Positions 42,178-51,984 of a stretch of 64,000 bases of DNA are shown one piece after another. The stretch's first letter is position 1, and every line of letters begins with the position of its first letter. A program made the translations under genes and the position numbers. Source of the stretch: Liquidambar formosana (Eukaryota; Streptophyta; Magnoliopsida; Saxifragales; Altingiaceae); assembly GCA_039720395.1 (NCBI GenBank), contig CM077833.1:534501-598500 (forward strand), in the 5' to 3' direction. Below the pieces are notes generated by a model. The model saw nothing but the letters and a program-made list of their open reading frames with translations. It was not told the DNA's origin and made no database searches.

Positions 42178-43443
42178 ATGGAAGCCCTAGACAAGCTCTT
42201 GAGTGATTTTCTGAAGGTTATGAGTGCGGAGGCAAGGAAGGAGTTCAAGCGCTACTGCTTGGATCCATTGTTTTCTTTGATGCATGTGAAGCTTGAAACC
42301 ACTCTTCTTACTGCTGCTACATATTTTTGGGATCCCCAACTTCATGTATTCCGTTTCAACTATGAAGAGCTATGCCCAACAATGGAAGAGTTCTGCGCTC
42401 TGTATGGAGTTTCACCTGTAGGACCTTTCATCCTCCCTACTCCACGCTCAAGTTACTTGATTTCCTTCTCCAACTTCCTTGGGATTTCTCAACAAGAGGC
42501 CTCCATATTTGTGAAGGATCATAAGGTGAATCTCATGGAAATAGCAACTTCCTTCTTGGCTCATGATAGCAAAGGTACCCTGAATTTCAACCTTCCCACT
42601 CAACATGCTCTTGCTTTCTGCTTGATTGGTCGCTTCCTTATCTCCACGGGGACTCTCTATGTCCCTATTCAAATATGCGAACTGATCCCTTTTCTTCTTG
42701 AACACAACAACCTGATTCCCATAGTGCTAGCTGAAACTCTCAACAGTTTAGACAAAGTTCATGATAACCCACAAGCCCCATTAGGAGGGAGCCCCATTCT
42801 ACTGCAGATGTGGCTTTTTGAAAAACTTAACTTCTTGTCTCCTACCACCACTAATCCGTACAAACCTCAACATTATTGTTGCCGTCAAGTTGAACTTCCT
42901 GGTCAATTTTCTTTGAGGGAATGGTTGGGCTACTTCCAAACTCTCTCATGGCGAAACATCAGGTGGTTTGTCTCCACATGGGGATGCAAGGAACAAATTC
43001 TTCTCCGAACTTCTGGGTGTGCTATGGTTAAGCTCATAGGGTTGAGGTCAACTTCATTCTATTGGACTTCAAGAATCCTTCGTCAGATGGGTGCCATGCA
43101 AACCATACCTACTTCTGTGGTATTTGATCATTCTGTCGAACCTGTGGGCCCCACAATGGTTAAGTGGGCCAAGACTAGATGGACTGACCAACTGAAACTG
43201 ACTCGAGTTGAAAACACTGATGGGCCTTATGTCATGAGCCCTGAATACAAGACATGGTTGAAGACTAGCTTGGGTGAAAGAGAAACCATTCGCAGGAAAA
43301 GGATTTATGACCTTATCAAGGACACAGGACTTGGATTTTGCAGGGAAGACATTCTAGAAGCAGTGGAAGCAGCACATGCACATGCTAATAATTCAATTTT
43401 GAGATTTGTTGTTGTGGTGTTGTTTGGACCGCACCCAAGGTAA
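42178..43443 (+). CDS. DUF7745-like protein, antisense gene of element B (421 aa)
   Basis: Single open frame starting MEALDKLLSDFLKVM. Residues about 45-85 carry the family core: TYFWDPQLHVFRFNYEELCP followed by TMEEFCALYGVSPVGPF, shared with the broken copy in element C (20910-21096 plus 63938-64000). The rest is mixed helical with no catalytic motif I recognise. The last residues (from about NNSILRFVV on) run into sequence homologous to the non-coding block near 35041 in element A, so the present C-terminus may be new. The gene converges with pol, whose end at 43629 is less than 200 bp away. The function of this family is unknown; the identification as DUF7745-like is from its signature by eye. 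Confidence 0.78.
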   Translation: MEALDKLLSDFLKVMSAEARKEFKRYCLDPLFSLMHVKLETTLLTAATYFWDPQLHVFRFNYEELCPTMEEFCALYGVSPVGPFILPTPRSSYLISFSNFLGISQQEASIFVKDHKVNLMEIATSFLAHDSKGTLNFNLPTQHALAFCLIGRFLISTGTLYVPIQICELIPFLLEHNNLIPIVLAETLNSLDKVHDNPQAPLGGSPILLQMWLFEKLNFLSPTTTNPYKPQHYCCRQVELPGQFSLREWLGYFQTLSWRNIRWFVSTWGCKEQILLRTSGCAMVKLIGLRSTSFYWTSRILRQMGAMQTIPTSVVFDHSVEPVGPTMVKWAKTRWTDQLKLTRVENTDGPYVMSPEYKTWLKTSLGERETIRRKRIYDLIKDTGLGFCREDILEAVEAAHAHANNSILRFVVVVLFGPHPR

Positions 43444-43628
43444 CTTTATGGGCTGCCTACGTATCCCCATCCTTTTTTTAATTTTTTTTTCATTTTTTTT
43501 TTTCATTTTTCTTCATTTTTCTCTTTTTTCATTTTTTTTTTTTTTAGGAATGGGGAATCAGGCCCTCGTAGTTCAAATGCCTTAACTTTTGCCTAGGCCG
43601 CCCTTATGGGTTTTCAACCTAGCAGGCC
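43444..43628. other. Convergent spacer between the DUF7745-like gene and pol
   Basis: T-rich (several T8-T12 runs) and then a copy of the TTTTGCCTAGG ... GGTTTTCAACCTAG block found three times in element A. No gene is seen; it is a likely overlap of two 3' ends. Confidence 0.5.
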
Positions 43629-43776
43629 TTACACATAGTACTTCTTCAATTGATCCAAATTGGTAGGGCGAGCGAACTCAATTCCATCCAAATCCATGAG
43701 GCGAACAGCCCCTGCTGGTAATATCTCCTTGATAACATACGGGCCACCCCAACTTGGCTTGAACTTCCCTCGTGGA
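43629..43776 (-). pseudogene. pol: Integrase C-terminal tail of B pol, out of frame
   Basis: On the minus strand the sequence after the T run encodes the usual gypsy integrase end (FKPSWGGPYVIKEIL ... LMDLDGIEF ... LKKYY, stop TAA at 43631-43629), but in a frame shifted by one base from the main pol frame. An extra T in a T6 run at about 43777-43784 explains the shift; with five Ts the frame would be continuous. Confidence 0.8.
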
Positions 43777-46700
43777 TCAAAAAATTGGAGCTCTGATTTC
43801 TTTCAACACCAAATCCCCTGTCTTCAAACCTCGGTCTTTGACATGCTTGTTAAATGCTCTTGCAACCCTTCGCTGATATCCCTGCACATGATACAAGGCC
43901 CTCAATCGCCTTTCATCGAGCAATGCCAGCTCATCATAACGGTTCTTAACCCAATCTGCTTCTGCTATCTGACTTTCCACAGCAACCCGTAATGACGGTA
44001 CCTCCAACTCAATAGGCAAAACAGCCTCCATCCCATACACCAAGGAATAAGGGGTAGCCCCTGTTGATGATCTCACAGATGTTCTATAGCCCCACAAGGC
44101 TAATGGCAACTTCTCATGCCAATCAGTGTAGGTGTCAGCTGTTTTCTGTAGTATCTTCTTAACATTCTTGTTGGCAGCCTCCACTGCTCCATTAGTCTGC
44201 GGGCGATAAGGGGAGGATAGATGGTGCACTATATTGTATTTCCGCAAGAGCTCCTTGGTTTCTTTCTGAAAGTGCTGACCATTGTCTGAAATGATCTCAT
44301 GGGGTACCCCATACCTGTAGATGATGTTGAGCTGTATGAACTGTGCTACCTTCTTGGCGTTCAGGGTCTTGAAAGATGCTGCCTCTACCCACTTAGTGAA
44401 GTAATCGATAGCTACCAAGATGTACTCATGCCCATTGGAGGCTTTCGGCTTAATCTGCCCAATTATATCTATTCCCCACACTGCAAACGGCCAAGGCGAC
44501 GACATGCTTGTCAAAGGCATGGAAGGCAAGTGTTGTCCATTAGCAAAGACTTGACATTTGTGACACTTCTTAACATGTGCATGGCAATCTCTCTCCATTG
44601 TAGACCAATAGTAGCCCAACCTCATGATTTTCTTAGCTAGCATATAACCATTCATGTGCGGTGCTCCAACTCCTTCATGGATTTCACTAACAAGACGTTC
44701 GGCTTCTTCCTCAGTGACACACAATAGATGGACCCCATCGTATGACCTCCGGTATAGCTTTCCTCCACACAAGACATAGTGACTCGCTAGCCTCCTCAGT
44801 GTTCTCCTATCAATGCGGGTTGCTCCTTCTGGATACTCCCTTTCCTCGATGAATTTCATGATGTCATAGTACCAAGGATGGCCATCCTTTACCTCTCCTT
44901 CTCGAATAGAACAGCAATACACAGGTTTTTCTCTACATTCTATTACCAACGGTTTTACATTCCCACCATCCGGGATTTCCACCATAGAAGCTAGAGTTGC
45001 CAAAGCATCAGCAAATTGGTTCTTATTTCTTGACAAATAATTGAACTCTATTTCCACAAATTCTTTAGTCAAGGCTTCTAAGTATGCATGATATGGCAGC
45101 AGCTTCTCATCACGAGTCTTCCACTCTCCCTTTATCTGGCAGATAATTAGTGCTGAATCTCCGAAAACCTCTAACTCTTTGATCCCCAATTCTAGTGCAG
45201 CTTCCAACGCGAGGATGCAGGCTTCATACTCAGCAATGTTGTTGGTTGCTTCAAACCCTAGCTTAACTGCCAAGGGTGTAAATGCTTCTTCAGGTGAAAC
45301 CAGTAGGACTCCTATCCCATACCCTCTCTTATTTGCAGCTCCATCAAAGTATACTTTCCAACTCTTCCTTCCAATCTCCAGGACATCCTCATCGGGGAAT
45401 TGATCATTAAATTGTTCTGATGACGCCACAGGGCAGCTAGCCAAGTAATCTGCAATGACACTTCCTTTTACTGACTTCTGTGTTACATACTTTATGTCGA
45501 ATTCATTGAGAAGAATCGACCATCGGGCAGTTCTGTAGGACAAGACCGGCCTTTCTATCAGGTACTTCAGTGGGTCCATTCGGCTTATCAAGAAAACCTC
45601 ATACGACATCATGTAGTGACGTAGTTTCTGAGTTGCCCATACCAAAGCCACACAAGCCTTCTCTATGGCGTTGTACTTCACCTCATAATCTGTCATCTTC
45701 TTGCTTAGATAGTAAATGGCATTCTCCTTTTTTGACCCCTCAAGGTACTGAGCTAGCATAGCTCCTGTCGCGGTTTCAGTGACCGACAAGTATAACAATA
45801 ACGGCTCACCTTGTCGCGGAGGAACTAGAATTGGTGGATTACTCAAATACCTTTTGATAGTCTCAAAGGCTCCTTGACATTCTTCATTCCATACCTTCGG
45901 CACACCCTTCTTAAGCAACTTGAAAATCGGCTCACACACCATAGTCAAATTAGCAATGAACCTGCTTATGTACTGAATTCTCCCCAAGAACCCTCGAATC
46001 TGCTTTTCTGTGCTAGGCGGCTCCATCTCCACAATGGCCTTGATTTTTCCCGGATCGACCTCGATTCCTCTCTGAGTAATCATGAATCCTAATAGCTTGC
46101 CTGCAGTGACACCAAAAGCGCATTTCTGAGGATTCAACCGCAAGTTGTACTTCTTTGCTCGCTCCAGGAACCTTTCCAGTGCCATGAAGTGTCCTTCTCG
46201 ATCCACGGACTTCACGATCATGTCGTCCACATATACTTCCACCTCCTTATGGATCATGTCGTGCAGCAATGTTGTAGCAGCTCTCTGATAGGTAGCCCCG
46301 GCATTTCTCAAACCGAACGGCATCACTTTGTAACAATATGTTCCCCACTGTGTGATAAAGGCCGTTTTCTCCATATCTTGCGGCGCCATCTTTATCTGAT
46401 TGTATCCGGAAAACCCATCCATGAAAGAGAGGAGCGCATGTCCTACAGTACTATCTACCAATACATCAATGTGGGGCAAAGGGAAATCATCCTTAGGGCT
46501 TGCTGCATTAAGATCTCGAAAATCCACACACATCCTCACTTTTCCATCCTTTTTAGGCACGGGAACTATATTAGATAACCACTTGGGATACTCCACAACC
46601 TGTAGGAACCCCGCATCGAGTTGCTTGGTTACTTCCTCCTTTACCTTCAATGCCCACTCGGGTTTCAATCTTCTCAATTTTTGCTTTACCGGCTTTTTAA

Positions 46701-47008
46701 GGGGATTGGTGGGGATGAAGTGCTGCACAATGTCTGGATCTATGCCGGGCATGTCTTCATAAGACCATGCAAAGGCCGTTATGTTGGCCTTTAAGAGGGC
46801 TATCAGCTTTTCTTTTTCAAGTGGTGAGAGGGTTATCCCAATTTTAATTATCTTTGGCAATTCATTTGTCCCTAAATTGATTGATTCCAATTCATCCATA
46901 TTAGGTTCGGTGACACCCCTTTTCCTTTGCTCGGCGAGCTCCGGGGGGACGTCATTCCTAGGATCTATATCCATGCCATAAATATCCATAGAAGAGAGAA
47001 AGGAAACA
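43777..47008 (-). CDS. pol: Pol of element B: RT, RNase H, second RNase H, integrase
   Basis: The open frame extends up to 47148, but coding probably begins at the splice acceptor (47008) or at the Met of MDIYGMDIDPR. Numbering from 47148: RT about 160-345 with the catalytic YVDDM at 306-310; first RNase H about 450-570, lacking the usual acidic start (YLSVTETATGAMLAQ); second, archaeal-type RNase H with D602, E640, D664 and D714; integrase zinc finger H824/H831/C862/C865; DDE core D894, D955, E990. Two RNase H domains, the first degenerate, is a Tat-lineage hallmark. It makes and integrates the element's cDNA. The frame ends early (43777) because of the T-run frameshift. Confidence 0.93.
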
Positions 47009-47187
47009 CTGCAAGCAAACAATGTATAAAAGAAACACACTTCATTAAAGGAACAAACAAAAAGACACAAACTTGAAAAGGAAACAAAACTTGGTGCCAC
47101 AACTATGAAACGACTCCTAACTCCACAAAGTGGGATAGGCGGACACACTTTATTGAAAGCAAGAAAGACTCTAACTAAAGAACCTAC
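47009..47187 (-). other. Probable Ogre-type intron between protease and RT
   Basis: Minus-strand donor GTAGGT at 47187-47182 and acceptor TTTGCTTGCAG ending at 47009. Donor leaves two bases of a codon and acceptor supplies the third, so removal of 179 bp joins the protease and RT frames and skips the protease-frame stop at 47186-47184. Pea Ogre is known to splice an intron in this place. Confidence 0.65.
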
Positions 47188-48587
47188 AAGCTACTATCAG
47201 GCAAGTCATGATCTTCCTCTTCAAGGATCTCTGCAATGGCTCCATCTTCTAGGTACCAATTGTGAAGTGGCATGATTGCATGGTGAATTGACGAATCTTG
47301 GCAATCTTCTGTTGCTGACTCCCCCAAAGTAAGAACCATATCTTGGAACATGGTAACCATAGCCTCGGTATCCACATGTTCTACCCAGTCTTCTTTCTTC
47401 TTTCCCACAGAATTGTACCAACTTGTCAAGCTCTGAGGATTCGGCCCATCTGTAAAGTACTTGTCACAAAAGTCTTTGTCTGTCAGTGCTGGATCAGAAC
47501 TTGGATAAAAAGTGCAATAGTGTGATGGCTCTTCCTTCCTGAACTCTTTTTCTATACATTGCACATACTCAAACCCCGACAAGGGTATCTCAATTGATTC
47601 TGGTTTTATTTCGCATATGGGTACACCCGCCATTTTCAAATCATAATCCCCGTGAAGTGTGACAATGGCTCCCTCATGTGGGAACTTTACCTTTTGATGC
47701 AATGATGATGGTATAGCCCCAGCGGGATGAATCCAAGGCCTTCCCAATAATAGATTAAAACATGACGGCACATCCAAGACTTGAAACTCCACTCTGAACT
47801 CTGTGGGTCCCATGATTAAAGGTAAAGTGATCATCCCAATTACTTCTCTACGGGTATTATCATACGCCCTCACTGTCTGCCCAGATGGGGTGAAATCAGT
47901 GGGCCCCAAGCCCAAAACAGTTGCAGTTCTCAAGGGACATACATTTAGTGCGGAACCATTATCAATCAAAACTGTAGGAACTCTCTTCCCCATGGTATCA
48001 ACAGTTATATGCAAGGCTTGGGAGTGGCTTGGCCCACTCTTAGGTAAGTTCGCCTCTGCGAACACTATAGTGGAATTCTTCGGAGCAGGGTTTACTAGAT
48101 TCACCAATCCCTCAGGGGACAAATCAACCGGAACCTGTATCTGATTTAACAACTTCAACACTGTCTGTCTGTGCTTGTGAGAGGCCATAAGCAAGCCCCA
48201 TATGGTGATATTGGCATTGGTCTTCTTCAATTGTCGGAGTACTTCATCCTCTTCTTCTTGCACATCAAGGCGCTTATCTAACTCACCCAGTGGATTATCA
48301 GATTCCAAGTGCGGAGGCTTGAAATGGTGGCCCCCTCTTGTCATGTGGTCTACTTCTTCATCACTAGCCCATATGTCATCAATTTCATTTGTGTCACCCA
48401 TCAGGTCATCCCATTCAATCATGTCAATGTCCTCCATCTGCACCTCTTCGGGTATATCATCCCAGCCCGTAGGAATTATGGGCTCACTTGGCAATGGATC
48501 AGGATAAAGCACATAGTAATCAAACTTCCCCGAAGGTTCTCCCAATAACCCCACTTGAGGGTCTCCTGCTTCATATCTTTCTTTCAA
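47184..48587 (-). CDS. pro: Aspartic protease region of element B
   Basis: Open frame of 467 codons that directly follows the gag stop in the same frame; it has no Met of its own at the start (first codon TTG). Residues about 190-320 are the retropepsin domain: active site VLIDNGSALNVCPL with D-N-G at 209-211, and the flap-side LLLGRPWIH at 279-287. The N-terminal 190 residues are acidic linker, the C-terminal 150 unknown. It cuts the Gag-Pol polyprotein. Expression must need read-through of the UAG at 48590-48588 or a different initiation. The annotated stop (47186-47184) falls inside the likely intron. Confidence 0.85.
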   Translation of the reverse strand: MKERYEAGDPQVGLLGEPSGKFDYYVLYPDPLPSEPIIPTGWDDIPEEVQMEDIDMIEWDDLMGDTNEIDDIWASDEEVDHMTRGGHHFKPPHLESDNPLGELDKRLDVQEEEDEVLRQLKKTNANITIWGLLMASHKHRQTVLKLLNQIQVPVDLSPEGLVNLVNPAPKNSTIVFAEANLPKSGPSHSQALHITVDTMGKRVPTVLIDNGSALNVCPLRTATVLGLGPTDFTPSGQTVRAYDNTRREVIGMITLPLIMGPTEFRVEFQVLDVPSCFNLLLGRPWIHPAGAIPSSLHQKVKFPHEGAIVTLHGDYDLKMAGVPICEIKPESIEIPLSGFEYVQCIEKEFRKEEPSHYCTFYPSSDPALTDKDFCDKYFTDGPNPQSLTSWYNSVGKKKEDWVEHVDTEAMVTMFQDMVLTLGESATEDCQDSSIHHAIMPLHNWYLEDGAIAEILEEEDHDLPDSSL

Positions 48588-48590
48588 CTA
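48588..48590 (-). other. In-frame UAG between gag and protease
   Basis: Minus-strand reads CAA CAG TAG TTG AAA. Gag and protease are in one frame with only this codon between them. It can be a programmed read-through stop or a recent CAG to TAG change; sequence alone does not decide. Confidence 0.8.
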
Positions 48591-50228
48591 CTGTTGGATG
48601 GACTTCTTTGGCAATCGTAGGGTCTTTTGATCAATGAGGTCTTGAACGACCTTTCTCAACATAGCACAGTCCTCAGTGTCATGGCCGGGTATACCATGGT
48701 ATTGGCAATATTGATGGGGTGTTTGGGGTCTTGGCTTTAGAGGGTGAGGTATGATAAGGCCTTGGTTACAGCATTGGTGAAAGGCTTGGGTCAAGGACAT
48801 GGGTAATGGAGTGTATTGTCTTATGGGTAGGCAAGGTCGAGATGGGTCGGCTTCAATGGCATTTATGGAGTTGGATGAATTATGAGAGGGAAGTGGATTT
48901 TGAGTGACATTTGGGCGATTTGGTGGAGTTGGTGGTGAGATGATTTGTTTGTCAAGTAAGTCTTGGATCTCATGCCTAAGGCGATAGCAACGGTTGGTTG
49001 AGTGACCTTTGGCTTGGTGGAATTTGCAGTATTCATTCTCATTGAAGCTCTTGGGCAATGGATTTGGTGGTGGTCTTGGGTCGAGAGGTTTCAACAGGCC
49101 TCGGCTTTTTAGCTTTTCAAGTACTTTCTCAAGTGGCATATGTAGCTCGGTGAATTGGCGAGGTGGGTTGGTGTCATTTAGGGAGATGGGTTGAATAGGT
49201 TGGGCTATGGCATTGACCTCGGCATTGTTTTTCCCAGCAAAGTTCGGCCTGCGGCTCTTTTGGACTTCTTCTGTCTTGATTGACCCATCAGCTATGGCAT
49301 CCTCAACTTGGGTACCTGCCCCGATAAGAGCCTTGAAATTAGGGAAGTAGTGAGCAAAGAGGTGCTTGTGATACACCGGCAATAGGTTCTTAACTACCAA
49401 CTGAATCTGATCTTCCTCATTCGGTCTATCTGCCATTCTCGAGGCCTTTTGCCTCCACCTTGTAATGAAAGCGGAAAAGGTCTCATTAGCCCCTTGTTTT
49501 GTGGTCTCTAGGTCCCTTCTTGTGACATCCACCTCAGTGTTGTACTTGTAGTGCTCTGAAAACTCATTACATATGTCCTCCCACGTTCGGGTTCTATTCT
49601 CATCCAAGGCTAGGAACCATTTTAAAGCAGAAGTGGCTAGGGTTTCATGGAACATTTGGGCCAAGAGTTCATCTGTCGCTCCTCGAGGGTGCATAGCTCG
49701 TACATACATCTTCAAATGGGTCTTGGGGCAACCCGTTCCATCAAACTTTTCTAATTCAGGCATCTTGAATTGTAGTGGAATACGAGCTTGAGGAAACAAA
49801 GATAGGGTACGTACATCCACCATGTCATCTGTCCTACGGATTCCCTTTATAGTTCTCTCCAAGGTTTCTACCTTACTAGCCAACACAGAGTCTGTATCAG
49901 AGGTCTTCCCCTTACTTCCCCCTTCTAGGTTAAAAACTTCAGGTGATTCATTCCCCTTGGGCTGAGTGCTTCCCCCATCATTGGTCTTAGTGCCTTCTCC
50001 AGACTGGGTCCCATTTTCGGTGTTATCCCCCGGGGTACGACCATTATTCTGTTCGGGTTCGGACATCTTATGTTGGATATCTTGGGCCATTTTCAAAGCT
50101 CTCTCGGATACATCAGTGGTGTAGTCAAGTTTGGTCATGATAGCCTTCAAACAAGTCTCAACATCAAAACCCCCTTCACTAGTTGCTTCATCGGCCATGT
50201 CTGACTGGTTGGTAGAATCAATCTTCAC
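48588..50228 (-). CDS. gag: Gag of element B (546 aa)
   Basis: Start 50228 (MKIDSTNQSDMADE...), stop UAG at 48590-48588. Residues about 150-290 are the retrotransposon Gag core (MPELEKFDGTGCPKTHLKMY ... FHETLATSALKWF ... ETFSAFITRWR). Two zinc-knuckle-like motifs of the form C-x2-H-x4-H-x4-C at 401-414 and 508-521. A coiled, charged stretch lies around 115-135. It forms the particle that packages the element RNA. Close relative of element A's Gag, which lacks the second knuckle. Upstream, only 79 bp separate it from the element 2 insertion. Confidence 0.93.
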   Translation of the reverse strand: MKIDSTNQSDMADEATSEGGFDVETCLKAIMTKLDYTTDVSERALKMAQDIQHKMSEPEQNNGRTPGDNTENGTQSGEGTKTNDGGSTQPKGNESPEVFNLEGGSKGKTSDTDSVLASKVETLERTIKGIRRTDDMVDVRTLSLFPQARIPLQFKMPELEKFDGTGCPKTHLKMYVRAMHPRGATDELLAQMFHETLATSALKWFLALDENRTRTWEDICNEFSEHYKYNTEVDVTRRDLETTKQGANETFSAFITRWRQKASRMADRPNEEDQIQLVVKNLLPVYHKHLFAHYFPNFKALIGAGTQVEDAIADGSIKTEEVQKSRRPNFAGKNNAEVNAIAQPIQPISLNDTNPPRQFTELHMPLEKVLEKLKSRGLLKPLDPRPPPNPLPKSFNENEYCKFHQAKGHSTNRCYRLRHEIQDLLDKQIISPPTPPNRPNVTQNPLPSHNSSNSINAIEADPSRPCLPIRQYTPLPMSLTQAFHQCCNQGLIIPHPLKPRPQTPHQYCQYHGIPGHDTEDCAMLRKVVQDLIDQKTLRLPKKSIQQ

Positions 50229-50307
50229 TAAGCGCCCTTGCTGGTCGCGGATCCAAGCCAGTACGTCCTCTCACTCCTCTAAGAAGGGAACAATCAGTCT
50301 CTCATCC

Positions 50308-51971
50308 TGTTAGGATTATGCCCTAGAGCCAATCATAGAGATGATTGTTTAGGGATTAGGAACAATCATTTGATTTCATTTATGTATGTCACATTTATTA
50401 TTGATTTAATAAAAGGGCTTATTCTATTATGTTTATATGCATCATTTATATTTACATAATATGTCCATGGAGTTAGAGTTGAGAATATGGAATTACAAAG
50501 AGTTGTAATTTTGAGACTATATATATATCTCTGTACTAAACTCCTAAAGCATTCCTAGTTGAAGGTTCACTATGATGGACAATATTGAACCATAGGACTA
50601 GCACTTGTTAGGCTGACTCTATAGGAGGATAGCTAGTCTCAAGCTATTTGTGTGGAGACACTACAACCAACAAGTGGGTGCCTATTATGAGAATAGGTAC
50701 ACTGAATGTGACCAAAGATATGAGATAAACTAAATGGAGTTTTATCCTGCCTGTCAATCAGTTTCTCATTGTTATAGTGGTACAAGTAATCCTTAGACCT
50801 GAGACACTATAGTTGCCTTATGCATGTAGCTTTAGAAGTTTGATAACACTAAGTGCAGATCCTATTCAGGGGTCTGCAAAGGTGTTCATTGGCCCTACTG
50901 CTATGTGTATGAAGGCATGTGAGTGATCAACAAGGGATCCATCACTCTCAGGAAAAAGAGAGAGAATGTCTCATATAGCATTCATAATATAACTCATTAA
51001 ATCCATGGCCATGGTAGGATGAATGTGGAAAAGAGTTTCCATGAGTTCATCAATGAGTTGATATCTATGAATGAGTATAAAGTAATTGAACTAGGGACTT
51101 GACAGACTTCCATGTCCTATTAGTTCAATTGGAGACATTGTGTTGAAGGAAGGATGCAATTGTAACCTATAAACTATAACAGAAGGGTTCTTTGTAAATG
51201 ACTATTCACCTCATTAAGGACCACACCATGAGCCATATGCTAGGTGTTACTCATGGTTAGTAGAAGCCCTAATTGATATAAGTGAGTTATAATCAATTAG
51301 GGAATTGGAAGGAGTTCCAATTAGACCCTAAATGGAAAGAGTTCCATTGTGCACACCTCGTGCTATTCCTACTACTTAATGATGTGAACCCAATGGGTCA
51401 CACACTGATCATGCAAGAAGGGCTTTAAAGTCTATGAGAGAAAGGGTTTTAGTGAATAAAGAATAGTTCTTTATAGGCCTATTTGTATTTGATACAAATA
51501 ATAGGGGTTAATGTGCAATTAAGTGTAATTACACATAACCCTATTAGGGTTTCTTCCCCATGGCCAGCCCCCTTTAGTGGGCTGCCTATATAAGTCACAC
51601 TTATGTGTGACATGGCATAATAAGAGGCTTGCACAAAAAACCCTAGCCGTCCAGCCCCTTGGAGTCTCTTTTCTCTCTCTCTCTCTTCTCCACCTCTAGC
51701 AACAACAAGGAAGAAGAAAGAAAGGACTTGAAGCTCTAGCTAGGTGTGGATACCGTTGGAGGCAGCACACTTGGGCTGCTCATTCACCGCTGTCCGGAAT
51801 CAAAGCTTGGAGCAAAAAGGAGAAGACAAAAATTCTGTAAGTGTTCTAACCCTCTTTGTAGTTAGGGTTTGATTTTGTGTTATGCATAGTTAGATTCATG
51901 GGATTGGGAATCGTAGGAAAAATTTTTATATTCCGCCTTTGTATTTTTCCCTCTTTGTTCGATTCCCAACA
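50308..51971 (+). mobile_element. Element 2 5' LTR (1,664 bp)
   Basis: TGTTAGGATTATGCC ... GATTCCCAACA. Shorter than the element 1 LTRs mainly in the CT-rich region. A TATATAA box lies near 51588. Confidence 0.93.
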
Positions 51972-51972
51972 G

Positions 51973-51984
51973 TGGTATCAGAGC
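51973..51984 (+). other. Primer-binding site of element 2
   Basis: TGGTATCAGAGC, one base after the LTR; initiator tRNA-Met type. Confidence 0.9.

Noticed and set aside
42178..43443. Host gene
   Set aside because: It lies inside element B between pol and the 3' LTR, and element C has a relative in the same position; it belongs to the retrotransposon.
45179..46981. Plus-strand open frames of 60-129 codons across the pol region
   Set aside because: Shadows of the minus-strand pol frame, which has full catalytic motifs.
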